NCBI RefSeq assembly: GCF_003596405.1
Contig: NZ_QYUR01000002.1
Coordinates: 1,132,501-1,196,500 of the forward strand
Length of the DNA: 64,000 bases
Reading direction: 5' to 3'
Origin: Pseudomonas cavernicola
Lineage (GTDB): Bacteria; Pseudomonadota; Gammaproteobacteria; Pseudomonadales; Pseudomonadaceae
Made by a program: the position numbers and the translations under genes. The notes under the pieces were generated by a model. It ran no database searches. It saw only the letters and a program-made list of their open reading frames with translations, and had not been told where the DNA came from. Of the stretch, positions 44,198 to 52,933 are shown in pieces (the stretch's first letter is position 1; each line of letters starts with the position of its first letter).

Positions 44198-44646
44198 GAT
44201 CGTTCCCGCGCTCCGCGTGGGAACGCAGCCTTCGACGCTCCAGCGTCCACCTTATGATTTGATCGATCAGTCCCTACTGAGCACCTGACGCAGAGCGTCA
44301 CAGGCTCTGCTCCCACGCAGAGCATGGGAGCAATCCGATTCATGTGCGTTTGATCGTTCCCACGCTCCGCGTGGGAACGCAGCCTTCGACGCTCCAGCGT
44401 CCACCTTATGATTCGATTGATCAGTCCCTACTGAGCACCTGACGCAGAGCGTCACAGGCTCCGCTCCCACGCAGGAGCATGGGAGCAATCCGATTCATGT
44501 GCGTTTGATCGTTCCCACGCTCCGCGCGGGAACGCAGCCTTCGACGCTCCAGCGTCCACCTTATGATTCGATTGATCAGTCCCTGCTGAGCACCTGACGC
44601 AGAGCGTCACAGGCTCTGCTCCCACGCAGGAGCATGGGAGCAATCT
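44198..44646 (-). repeat. Three tandem copies of a ~155-bp repeat (left array)
   Basis: Units begin at 44198, 44352 and 44507, each starting GATCGTTCCC(A/G)CGCTCCGCG. Each unit contains inner palindromes: CGTTCCCACGC...GCGTGGGAACG, CGACGCTCCAGCGTC, ACGCAGAGCGTCACAGGCTCTG and TGCTCCCACG...CATGGGAGCA. Copies recur inverted at 51750-52046 and singly at 54390-54536. The remainder of the gap up to the pilin gene (44647-44895) is AT-richer and must hold the fimbrial promoter. Confidence 0.85.
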
Positions 44647-44895
44647 GAATCCCCTTTTTGCTGTCCCCTTTTTAATCTCACAAGCCTGGAGAGTGTCTAG
44701 AAAACCCGGGGCAATTCACACTGCTTATGCTTTCAGAGTATTCCTACACGCCCATCGGATACCCCCGACAGATACGAAAAATACAGATCTATATCTTGCA
44801 TCGCCATCGAACTCAACCTTTGGAAGGCCGGTGAAGCCGCCTTGGGAAGCTCGAAAAATGCTGGAATTTCGCAACTGTCTAGTAAGGTGAAAAAT

Positions 44896-45441
44896 ATGAA
44901 CGCCATGAAAAAACTTATTGCTCTCGCAGTTATCGCTGCGCCCGGTTTTGCTGCAGCAGCTCCCTCCGCAAACACCATCAACTTCCTGGGTGAAGTTACC
45001 GCCCAAACTTGCCAAGTGACCATCAACGGTAATGCGACTACCCCGGTTGTGCTGCTGCCGACCGTACAGGCAAGCACTCTTGCCGCCGCAGGAAGCGTTG
45101 TTGGTGAAACCCCGTTCACCCTGGGCGTGACTGGTTGTGTCGCTCCGACTTCTGCCGCCCAAGCCATCAAAGCCGTGTTTGTCGGCAACAACGTCACCTC
45201 CAGTGGCAACCTGGGCAATACTGCCGCGGGCGGCGCTACCAACGTCGAGCTGCAGATTCTCAATGGGGTTGCCGGCACCCCGGTCAACCTGAGCAGCCCG
45301 GCCACTGTCGCCGGTATCAGCCTGCCAGTCGGCGCCACCTCCGCCTCGCACGACTATGCCGTGCAGTACAAGTCGGTGCCGGGTGGCGCGACTGCCGGTG
45401 CGGTAACTAGCTCGATGCAATACACCGTAAGTTATCAGTAA
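44896..45441 (+). CDS. Major fimbrial subunit (chaperone-usher pilin)
   Basis: This 181-residue exported pilin has a signal peptide (about 1-24, ending GFAAAAP). The mature part begins NTINFLGEVTAQTCQV, a hallmark of type 1-like pilins, and has two cysteines (AQTCQV and TGCVAPT) forming the usual disulfide. The penultimate aromatic region MQYTVSYQ forms the chaperone-bound terminal strand. AAGGTGA lies 5 bases before the ATG at 44896. It is the first gene of a pilin-chaperone-usher-adhesin-chaperone cluster laid out like P. aeruginosa cupA. Confidence 0.9.
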   Translation: MNAMKKLIALAVIAAPGFAAAAPSANTINFLGEVTAQTCQVTINGNATTPVVLLPTVQASTLAAAGSVVGETPFTLGVTGCVAPTSAAQAIKAVFVGNNVTSSGNLGNTAAGGATNVELQILNGVAGTPVNLSSPATVAGISLPVGATSASHDYAVQYKSVPGGATAGAVTSSMQYTVSYQ

Positions 45442-45448
45442 CTAACGG

Positions 45449-45496
45449 TTTTCGGAGTAGCACTGCTATTGGCACAAGGATGTGCCTTGCCGAAAC
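45449..45496 (+). other. Stem-loop after the pilin gene
   Basis: An outer pair TTTCGG/CCGAAA encloses the hairpin GGCACAAGGATGTGCC (45471-45486). No U-tract follows. It may attenuate transcription or protect the pilin mRNA, so that the pilin exceeds the assembly proteins. The remaining 45497-45754 is non-coding with no recognised signals. Confidence 0.5.
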
Positions 45497-45754
45497 ATCG
45501 TTAGATCAATCAAACATATCCCCGCGAGAATCGGCTTGGCGCAAGGGTTGTGTGTGCCTTGAAGATATGAATTCAGAACATTCTACTTGCCCTTTTTTCA
45601 GCTGGCAGGTGGTCATTTTTTTGAGCCGAATTGGCTGGGGTCGCAACTTCGACTGGCATATTTGCGCTGCTCCTTGTTAGAGGGGACGAGTCGAAGAAAT
45701 TCAACTTCGCGATTGCGGGAAGTTGGAGATTCAAACAGTGATTAGGTGAAAGTT

Positions 45755-46510
45755 ATGCGCTCGATGTTCAAATCAGTCATCAGCAAAACATTCGTGGCTG
45801 GCCTGGGTTTGTCTGCTTTGGTTCTGGCTTCGTCCGCTTCCGCCAGCGTGGTGGTTACCGGTACCCGTGTGATCTATCCGGGCGATGTCCGTGAAAAAAC
45901 CGTGCAGCTCAGCAATGAGGACGACCACCCCAACGTCGTGCAGGCCTGGGTGGATACCAACAACCCGAACTCAACTCCAAACGATGCGGACGCTCCCTTC
46001 GTAGTGACGCCGCCGATGTTTCGCATGGAGCCAAAGGCCGGGCAAAGCCTGCGTATCGTTTTCACCGGCCAGGGCCTACCTCAAGATCGTGAGTCGGTTT
46101 ACTACCTCAACGTGCTGCAAATCCCTCCGCGCAACGAAGCCTACAAAGAGCAGAACCAGATGCTGGTGCTGCTGCGCAACCGCATGAAGCTGTTCTACCG
46201 GCCAAGCGGCATCGTCGGCAAACCCGCGGATGTCGCCGATCAGCTGCGGTTCAGTCTGGCTCAGGGGGCCAATGGTTGGCATGTGAATGTGGATAACCCG
46301 ACGGGCTATTACGCCTCCTTTAACGGCGCAAGCGTGTCGGTTGGCGGCCGTGAACTGTCGCTCAAAGCGGACATGGTCGCCCCGAAATCCCAAGGCAGCT
46401 GGCAGCTCGACAAGGCCGGCAGCCTTCCGGCCGGTGCGGCAAGCGTTCGCGCCGTGCTGGTCAATGACTACGGCGCACAGATCGAAATCAAGCAAGAGCT
46501 CAAGCGCTGA
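45755..46510 (+). CDS. Periplasmic pilus assembly chaperone (PapD family)
   Basis: This 251-residue chaperone has a signal peptide (about 1-31) and two immunoglobulin-like domains. The first has TRVIYPGDVREKTVQLSN, PPMFRMEPKAGQSLRIVF and the signature YYLNVLQIPP. The NRMKLFYRPSG segment marks the domain junction. It binds pilins by donor-strand complementation and delivers them to the usher. AGGTGA 5 bases before the ATG at 45755 mirrors the pilin start; a GTG at 45746 is less likely. Confidence 0.93.
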   Translation: MRSMFKSVISKTFVAGLGLSALVLASSASASVVVTGTRVIYPGDVREKTVQLSNEDDHPNVVQAWVDTNNPNSTPNDADAPFVVTPPMFRMEPKAGQSLRIVFTGQGLPQDRESVYYLNVLQIPPRNEAYKEQNQMLVLLRNRMKLFYRPSGIVGKPADVADQLRFSLAQGANGWHVNVDNPTGYYASFNGASVSVGGRELSLKADMVAPKSQGSWQLDKAGSLPAGAASVRAVLVNDYGAQIEIKQELKR

Positions 46511-46511
46511 G

Positions 46512-46594
46512 ATGAACATCTTCCCGCGCCATACGCTGCTGCGTTGATGGCTGTGCCCCATTAGCGAGCGGCAGCCTGGCGCGGGCAGTTGGTC
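46512..46594 (+). pseudogene. Duplicate remnant of the usher 5' end
   Basis: Starting with ATG at 46512, two bases after the chaperone stop, the sequence encodes MNIFPRHTLLR, a stop, then in another frame DGCAPLASGSLARAV. The real usher begins MSISPRHTHGRTDGRAPFALG and continues with RLARAV. The match shows an old duplicated or recombined usher start, disrupted by frameshift and stop. The bases just before the real usher (near 46669) also resemble the chaperone 3' end. Confidence 0.7.
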
Positions 46595-46699
46595 CATTCA
46601 GATTAATCCTACGGGCACATCGGATAGCCCTTGCAGGCATGGCGGAATGAAAGCCGTAGCCTCATTCCATCGAAGTTGAGCAGGAAGTCGCAGACTGTC

Positions 46700-49393
46700 A
46701 TGAGCATTTCTCCCCGTCATACACATGGGCGCACCGATGGGCGTGCCCCGTTCGCATTAGGCCGCCTGGCGCGAGCAGTGGCGGGCATCTCGCTGTTGCT
46801 GGCACTGGGAGTCGCGCATGCCGAAGCGGTAAACAGCGACCTTCTCGCTTACAGCTTCGATGACGACCTGCTGATGGGCACCCCCCTGGGCGGTGGCAAG
46901 TTGTCGCGCTTCAACCAACCCGGCCAGGTGGACCCCGGCACCTACAGCGTCGATCTGTATGTCAACGGCGCCTTCGTCTTGCGTACTTCCATCGAGTTCC
47001 GTCAAGAAGGTGGGGAGAACGGCGTCGCGCCCTGTCTAAGCGACCGCTACCTGGTCAAGACGGCTGGCGTACTGGCCGACAAACTGCCTGGTGCAGCGGA
47101 GGTTGCAAGCACGGAGGACAAACCCGAAGCAGCGCTCGACGACAAAGCCAGCTGCCAGCCGTTGGGCCAGCGCCTGCCCGGCTCGTCCTTCAAGTTCGAC
47201 TACGCCCGGCTGCGTCTGGACCTGACGATTCCGCAGGCGTTGATGGATCGCAAGCCGCGCGGCTATGTCAGCCCCGAAGAATGGAATGCCGGCAGCAGCA
47301 TGGCGTTCGTCAACTATGACGGCAGCTACTACCGCTCGGACTACAGCGGTGTGGCTTCGAGCACATCCGATTATGGTTACCTGGGATTGAACGGCGGCAT
47401 TAACGTCGGCCTGTGGCGTCTGCGCCAGCAGTCCAGTTATCGCTATTCCAACTACGGAGGCGAAAAGACTACCGAACTGAGCAACATCCGCAGCTATGCG
47501 CAGCGTGCACTGCCGGGGATACGCAGCGAGATGACCGTGGGTGACAGCTTCACCCCGGGCAACCTGTTCGGCAGCATGGCCTACCGCGGCGTGCAACTCT
47601 CGACGGACGACCGGATGCTGCCGGACTCGATGCGTGGCTATGCACCGCAGGTGCGCGGTGTCGCCCAGACCAACGCACGCGTGATCGTCAGCCAGAACGG
47701 CAACACCATCTACGAAACCAGCGTGGCGCCGGGCCCGTTCATCATCGACGACCTGTACGGCACCAGCTATCAGGGCGACCTGAATGTACAGGTGGTCGAG
47801 GCCGATGGCCGCGTCTCGTCGTTTACCGTGCCGTTCTCCGCGGTGCCCGAGTCCATGCGTCCGGGCCAGTCGCGCTACAGCGCAAGCATCGGCCAGGCAC
47901 GCTACTACGGCGATGGCAAGGACCTGTTCGCAGACGTCACCTACCAACGCGGTATCACCAACAGGCTGACGGCGAACACCGGCGCGCGCGTCGCACAGGA
48001 CTACCTGGCCGTGCTGGGCGGTGGGGTGCTGGCCTCAGACATCGGCGCTTTCGGCGCCAACCTGACCTTCTCCAGCGCCAAGGTCGAAAACAACCAGCAG
48101 AAGCAGGGCTGGCGCGCGGAAGCCAACTACAGCCGTACCATCAATCCAACCGGGACGACGGTGACCCTGGCCGGTTACCGCTACTCGACCGAAGGCTTCC
48201 GCGACCTCGGCGATGTGCTCGGCGTACGCGCCGCGGAACAGGACGGCACCACCTGGACCTCCAGCACCTACCAGCAGCGTAACCAGTTCACCACTACCAT
48301 CAGCCAGAGCCTGGGTGGCTATGGCAACCTCTATCTGTCCGGCTCCACCAGCGACTATTACGACGGTAGCAGCCGGGACACCCAGGTGCAGTTCGGCTAT
48401 TCCGATCACTACCGCGACCTCAGCTACAACCTGTCGTACACCCGGCAGAAGTCCGTTCATGTGAACCAGGCGCTGTTTGACGACCAACAAACCCCGGACT
48501 TCATCACGCGCAACGACAGCAGCGTGACCAACAACAACGTATTGATGCTGACTTTGTCGATGCCGCTGGGCTCCGGCAGCAATGCCCCGAATCTATCCAC
48601 TTCGGCCACCCATCGTTCGGGCGACAACAAGGGCGACTCCTATCAGACGGGCCTCAGCGGCACGCTCGGGGAGAGCCGCACGACGAGTTACAGCGTCAAC
48701 GCCGGCCGCGATTCGGACAGCCGCGCCACCGACTTGGGCGCCAGCGTGCAGAAACAACTCCCTTCGGTAACCGTGGGCGCGACGTATTCGCAGGGGCAGG
48801 ACTACCAGCAGGCCAGCGGCAGCGCTCGCGGCGCCGCCGTCTTGCATAGCGATGGGCTAACCTTCGGTCCGTACCTCGGCGACACCTTCGCCCTGGTCGA
48901 GGCCAAAGGTGCGAGCGGGGCCAGCGTGCTCGGCGGGCAGGGCGCGAAGATCGACGATTCCGGCTATGCCGTAGTGCCGTCGCTCACCCCCTACCGCTAC
49001 AACCCGGTAGGTCTGGACCCGACCGGCATCAACAAACAGGCCGAATTGGTGGAAACCGAGCAGCGCGTAGCGCCTTACGCGGGCGCGGCGGTCAAGGTGT
49101 CGTTCAAGACCCTGGCCGGGCACGCCTTGCTGATCAAGGCCAAGCAAGCGGACGGTTCGCCGTTGCCGCTGGGCGCCAATGTATTGGATAGCAAAGGCGT
49201 GAACATCGGCATGGTCGGCCAGGGTGGCCAACTCTATGCCCGAGCCGACGGCGAGCAGGGCCGCCTGATCGTGCAATGGGGCGACAGCGCCAATGAGCAG
49301 TGCCAGTTGCCCTATGACCTCAAGGGGCAGGACACCGAGCAGGCGCTTATCCGCCTGGAAGCGAACTGTACGACCGTCCCCGCCACTCTCTAA
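46700..49393 (+). CDS. Outer-membrane fimbrial usher (FimD/PapC family)
   Basis: This protein of about 897 residues has a signal region (to about 40, ending GVAHAEA), an N-terminal periplasmic domain, a 24-stranded beta-barrel interrupted by a plug, and two C-terminal plug-like domains ending with a Cys pair (NEQCQLPY, EANCTTVP). Usher motifs include RSEMTVGDSFTPGNLFGSMAYRG-like sequence near residue 290 and PGPFIIDDLY. It forms the secretion pore for the pilus. The start at 46700 aligns with the duplicated remnant upstream. The ribosome-binding site is weak, so a TTG at 46631 is possible. Confidence 0.92.
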   Translation: MSISPRHTHGRTDGRAPFALGRLARAVAGISLLLALGVAHAEAVNSDLLAYSFDDDLLMGTPLGGGKLSRFNQPGQVDPGTYSVDLYVNGAFVLRTSIEFRQEGGENGVAPCLSDRYLVKTAGVLADKLPGAAEVASTEDKPEAALDDKASCQPLGQRLPGSSFKFDYARLRLDLTIPQALMDRKPRGYVSPEEWNAGSSMAFVNYDGSYYRSDYSGVASSTSDYGYLGLNGGINVGLWRLRQQSSYRYSNYGGEKTTELSNIRSYAQRALPGIRSEMTVGDSFTPGNLFGSMAYRGVQLSTDDRMLPDSMRGYAPQVRGVAQTNARVIVSQNGNTIYETSVAPGPFIIDDLYGTSYQGDLNVQVVEADGRVSSFTVPFSAVPESMRPGQSRYSASIGQARYYGDGKDLFADVTYQRGITNRLTANTGARVAQDYLAVLGGGVLASDIGAFGANLTFSSAKVENNQQKQGWRAEANYSRTINPTGTTVTLAGYRYSTEGFRDLGDVLGVRAAEQDGTTWTSSTYQQRNQFTTTISQSLGGYGNLYLSGSTSDYYDGSSRDTQVQFGYSDHYRDLSYNLSYTRQKSVHVNQALFDDQQTPDFITRNDSSVTNNNVLMLTLSMPLGSGSNAPNLSTSATHRSGDNKGDSYQTGLSGTLGESRTTSYSVNAGRDSDSRATDLGASVQKQLPSVTVGATYSQGQDYQQASGSARGAAVLHSDGLTFGPYLGDTFALVEAKGASGASVLGGQGAKIDDSGYAVVPSLTPYRYNPVGLDPTGINKQAELVETEQRVAPYAGAAVKVSFKTLAGHALLIKAKQADGSPLPLGANVLDSKGVNIGMVGQGGQLYARADGEQGRLIVQWGDSANEQCQLPYDLKGQDTEQALIRLEANCTTVPATL

Positions 49394-49407
49394 TCCGGAC
49401 TAGCATC

Positions 49408-50772
49408 ATGACGAACATTTCAGGCAAGGGTTTCAAGAAACTGGGGCTGTTGGCCGGCCTCGCGTTGGTTGGAGGCATCCTGGCGACGCCGGCTTCGGCC
49501 ACCTGTTACCAGGTGTCCGGGACCAGCACCAGCCCGGGCAACAATCAGATCCTGCCAACGGAAGGCGCGGCCTATGGCTGGGCCGGTGCCGGCAACGGGT
49601 ACAACGGTTCGCTGGGCCTACCGAGCGTCATCAACGTGAGCGACGAAGGCTTTCAACCCAACGGTACCTTGCTCGCGGCGGGCACGGCGCCGTTTACCCA
49701 ATATGGTTTCAAGACCCCCTATGGCCCCGAGCAGACCTTCTTCCGCTGTGCGCCAGCGGATGCCGGCAGCCTTTATGAGAAGTACGCCATCCACGGCAAC
49801 TACCGCGACGTGGCAATGAACGAAGACGGTGCGCTCTACGGTATCCCCAGTGGTTTTGCAACCAAGTGGGCCAACGTCGCCTTCCGCATGACCAACCTGA
49901 GTACCGGCCAGTACTTCAAACGCAACTGGCAACAGCGGCCGCTCACCGGACTGGACGTCGATTCGCGTGGCTACCTGCTGGTCAAGGCGAAGAACTTCAC
50001 CAGCGTCTATACCGAGCTGTACCGCATCGGTCCAGGCGCGGCGTATAACCTGCAAACCGGTACCGGTTTGTATAACGACATCTATCCACTGGCCTATATC
50101 GCCTTTGCCGGCCCCGGCGTCAGTTCACCTCCGCTGGGCAGCGACTCCAACGGCAACGACCAGGGCTATGGCTCGGAATGGCCCGGTACTTTGAGCCTGT
50201 ACAACTATGTGACCCTTCGCCGTTCTGCCACGTGCGCCGTCAACACCGTCACCCCGGTCGTGCAGTTTCCTCTGATCACCGTGGCCGAGTTGATGGCTGG
50301 AGGCAATCGCCAAGTGCCCTTCCAGGTCAGCTTCAAGTGCCAGTCGGCGGCGGTCTCCGGCGTTGCGCAGACCAATACCGCCCTCGGTCTGTTGCCATCG
50401 GCCGGGTCGCGAGCAGCCGCCAGCAGCCTCGGTCTGACCAACGCTTCCGGCGGCAGCGCCTATCTGCTGTCCGATCAATACGGTTCCGCCGGAATTGCAC
50501 AGGGCGTGGGGATCCGCATCTTGCGCAACAACCAGGCGATCAATCTGCTGCCGAATGAGAACTCGGCGATGGGCGCCACCGCGACGGCGACTGCCATGGG
50601 CTGGTATCCGGTGCTGGGCGGTGCGCAGGTGAAGACCGGCAGTAGCGGCGGGGTGGACCAGTACACCGAAACCTTCAATGCAAGTCTGGAAAAACTCACC
50701 CTAGGCACGCGACCGCCGGTTACCGCCGGCAGCGTGAACGCCACCGCGCAGGTCATCATTCGTGTTCAGTAG
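49408..50772 (+). CDS. Fimbrial tip adhesin-like protein
   Basis: This 454-residue exported protein has a signal peptide (1-31, ending TPASA) followed by a unique N-terminal region of about 250 residues, rich in Gly, Tyr and Asn, probably the receptor-binding domain. Its C-terminal region resembles a pilin domain (SATCAVNT...VSFKCQS, ending ATAQVIIRVQ). This two-domain plan is typical of usher-assembled adhesins such as CupA4-type subunits. The receptor is unknown. Its stop overlaps the next gene by 11 bases. Confidence 0.82.
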   Translation: MTNISGKGFKKLGLLAGLALVGGILATPASATCYQVSGTSTSPGNNQILPTEGAAYGWAGAGNGYNGSLGLPSVINVSDEGFQPNGTLLAAGTAPFTQYGFKTPYGPEQTFFRCAPADAGSLYEKYAIHGNYRDVAMNEDGALYGIPSGFATKWANVAFRMTNLSTGQYFKRNWQQRPLTGLDVDSRGYLLVKAKNFTSVYTELYRIGPGAAYNLQTGTGLYNDIYPLAYIAFAGPGVSSPPLGSDSNGNDQGYGSEWPGTLSLYNYVTLRRSATCAVNTVTPVVQFPLITVAELMAGGNRQVPFQVSFKCQSAAVSGVAQTNTALGLLPSAGSRAAASSLGLTNASGGSAYLLSDQYGSAGIAQGVGIRILRNNQAINLLPNENSAMGATATATAMGWYPVLGGAQVKTGSSGGVDQYTETFNASLEKLTLGTRPPVTAGSVNATAQVIIRVQ

Positions 50773-51508
50773 CCGGTTGCGCCGTGCCCTGTGCAGCCTG
50801 TTGTGCATCTGCGGGCTGCTTGGCGGCGCTTTGGCGCAGGCCGGGGTAACGGCGGAGCGCACGCGGGTCATCTTTCCCGGCGAGAGCCATGAAACGTCAC
50901 TGCTGCTAGCGAACCTCAATGCCTATCCGGTACTGGTCCAGACCTGGATCGACGACGGTGCGCTGGACTCGACGCCAGACACCGCCGTGGCGCCGATCAT
51001 GCCGTTGCCGCCGGTATTCCGCATGGCTCCAGGGGAGCGCCGCAGCCTGCGCTTGCTGTTCACCGGCGGCAACTTGCCCGCCGACCGCGAGTCGCTGTTC
51101 TGGCTGAATCTGTATGAAATACCGCCAAGTGAAAGTGTGCGTAACCTGACACCCGAACAGGCGCGCCTGGTCGTCACCATGCGTACGCAAATGAAAGTGT
51201 TCTATCGGCCGAAGGACCTGCCGTCCTCGCCTGAGGCAGCAGCGCGCAAGCTGGCCTTTTCGGTGCGTCAGGAGGCCGGAAGAGCGGTACTCCGAGTGGA
51301 GAATGGCAGTCCCTATCACGTCACGCTGGCGAATCTCGACTTGCGCGGCAGCGGCCAGGGCCAGGTGCTCCGAGGCGACATGGTAGGCCCCTTTGCTCAT
51401 CTGGATCTGCCCATAGAGCCCCAGGCAGTCACAGGAAAGAATCAGGTGGTATTCACCTGGCTCGACGACGATGGCAACACCAGGGAAGACAACGCGCCGC
51501 TGCATTGA
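50762..51508 (+). CDS. Second periplasmic fimbrial chaperone
   Basis: This 248-residue PapD-family chaperone has a signal peptide (about 1-26) and TRVIFPGESHETSLLLAN, PPVFRMAPGERRSLRLLF, FWLNLYEIPP and RTQMKVFYRP. It uses a GTG start at 50762 inside the adhesin's last codons, so the two are translationally coupled. It probably serves the adhesin specifically, while the first chaperone serves the major pilin. Confidence 0.9.
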   Translation: MFSSRLRRALCSLLCICGLLGGALAQAGVTAERTRVIFPGESHETSLLLANLNAYPVLVQTWIDDGALDSTPDTAVAPIMPLPPVFRMAPGERRSLRLLFTGGNLPADRESLFWLNLYEIPPSESVRNLTPEQARLVVTMRTQMKVFYRPKDLPSSPEAAARKLAFSVRQEAGRAVLRVENGSPYHVTLANLDLRGSGQGQVLRGDMVGPFAHLDLPIEPQAVTGKNQVVFTWLDDDGNTREDNAPLH

Positions 51509-51707
51509 ACGAGGCGGTTGTTGCAGGGGGGAGAGGTAGACGGCGCATCAAAGGGCAGCGGCCCGCCAGCGCCGACTTTTCCGGCGTTGGTGAAGGGGTA
51601 CGAGCCCGCGATCTAAAGAGCGCTAAAGGTGTCGGAGTGATTTATTTCGACCAACAACCTCTCTGATCAAAAACAAATCACTCCTACTCCTTTATCTACC
51701 TTTATCT

Positions 51708-51749
51708 AGGGCGCAAGTGGTTGGAGTGAGCGCATCAGCCTGAGCCACA
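51708..51749 (+). pseudogene. Displaced copy of the zwf 3' tail
   Basis: The plus strand reads GGGCGCAAGTGGTTGGAGTGA (Gly-Arg-Lys-Trp-Leu-Glu-stop) plus about 20 downstream bases. This nearly matches the end of zwf (minus strand, 54573-54530), with two differences over about 48 bases. It is joined directly to the inverted repeat array, as at zwf itself, so it is the footprint of an inverted duplication. The rest of the gap 51509-51707 shows no gene. Confidence 0.85.
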
Positions 51750-52046
51750 ATCGGATTGCTCCCATGCTCCTGCGTGGGAGCAGAGCCTGTGACGCTCTGC
51801 GTCAGGTGCTCAGTCGGGACTGATCGATCAAATCATAAGGTGGACGCTGGAGCGTCGAAGGCTGCGTTCCCACGCGGAGCGTGGGAACGATCAAACGCAC
51901 ATGAATCGGATTGCTCCCATGCTCTGCGTGGGAGCAGAGCCTGTGACGCTCTGCGTCAGGTGCTCAGTCGGGACTAATCGATCAAATCATAAGGTGGACG
52001 CTGGAGCGTCGAAGGCTGCGTTCCCACGCGGAGCGTGGGAACGATC
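51750..52046 (+). repeat. Two copies of the ~155-bp repeat, inverted (right array)
   Basis: Units from 51750 and about 51902 read in the opposite orientation to the left array at 44198-44646. Each runs from TCGGATTGCTCCCATGCTC to GCGTGGGAACGATCAA. Together the arrays bracket the fimbrial gene cluster as large inverted repeats. Confidence 0.85.
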
Positions 52047-52102
52047 AATATCCTTTAGGGAAGGTTTCCCTAATACTTCATTCCGGCCCCCTTTATTCAT
52101 GG

Positions 52103-52132
52103 CAGTAACAGTGGTTGAGGACGCTGTTACTG
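52103..52132. promoter_or_regulatory. Inverted repeat upstream of the conserved 224-residue protein
   Basis: CAGTAACAG (52103-52111) and CTGTTACTG (52124-52132) are perfect inverse 9-mers with a 12-base spacer, about 125 bases before the next start codon. It could be an operator or an mRNA hairpin; no regulator can be assigned. Confidence 0.4.
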
Positions 52133-52257
52133 CGATGCTCTGCCCGATGCTCACCGCCCATGCAAAGATGGCTGTGTTGCGCGCGCTGCCGCGCCATGCT
52201 GAGTTCAGCGCAGCCCAGAGTGCGCAGTGCTTTCCTCCTGCCGAGAAGGACTCTGCC

Positions 52258-52932
52258 ATGGCAAAACTCCCCAGCCTGAATGTTGGTCTCCGCCTGCTGC
52301 TGGCCTCCCAGGGGCTGGCACCGTTGGCGGTCAAGGTGCCGCTGGTGGTGCAACTGGGGCCGCTGCGCGCCGCGCAGATGGCACCGCACATGCCGCCGGC
52401 ACAGCTGCGCGAGTTGATCATGGCGCTGCCCATCGAGTTCGCCGCCAAGACCACCACCCATCTCGATCCACGCCTGATACTCGAGGCCTATCTGAGTCTG
52501 CCGGATAGCCTGCACTTGGATGTAGCGCGTCAGCTCTGTATCGACCGCGCCTTCGCTACCGCGGCGCGTTACGCCGAGTGCCTGTCGGCACCGCAGCTCA
52601 AGGTGCTGATCTTCGGGCTCAACTCGCCGGAGAATGTGTTGCAGATCGCGCGGCACATCCAGGACATGGAGCTGATCGTGCAGAGCCTGCGCAGTTTCTC
52701 CAGCGGTTACCTGTGCAAGCTCACCGAGGCGGCGGCGGACGATGACAATATCGCCGTGTCGGTGCGGGTCATCGGTGGCCTGCCGTTGCAGCGCCAGGCC
52801 GATGTCTGCGCCGGCCTGCGTCCGGCGACCTTGATCGTGCTGCTGCTGGAATTGCTACGGGTCAGCGACCAAGCGTTGCGCGAATACCTGCCCGAGCGGG
52901 TGCTGGCGCAGCACGAGCCGCAGCCGGCGTGA
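52258..52932 (+). CDS. Conserved protein of unknown function (PA5441-like)
   Basis: This soluble 224-residue, Leu/Ala-rich, apparently all-helical protein has no signal peptide. The ATG at 52258 follows AGAAGGACTCTGCC. The repeated helical pattern (PPAQLRELIMALP, SAPQLKVLIFGLNS, RPATLIVLLLELL) suggests HEAT-like or helical-repeat structure. By position between the GGDEF/EAL gene and the U32 gene it corresponds to PA5441. No function can be given. Confidence 0.8.
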   Translation: MAKLPSLNVGLRLLLASQGLAPLAVKVPLVVQLGPLRAAQMAPHMPPAQLRELIMALPIEFAAKTTTHLDPRLILEAYLSLPDSLHLDVARQLCIDRAFATAARYAECLSAPQLKVLIFGLNSPENVLQIARHIQDMELIVQSLRSFSSGYLCKLTEAAADDDNIAVSVRVIGGLPLQRQADVCAGLRPATLIVLLLELLRVSDQALREYLPERVLAQHEPQPA

Positions 52933-52933
52933 G

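Noticed and set aside
45480..45680. Open frame of 66 codons between the pilin and chaperone genes.
   Set aside because: No ribosome-binding site, no signal sequence and it overlaps the stem-loop; likely non-coding.
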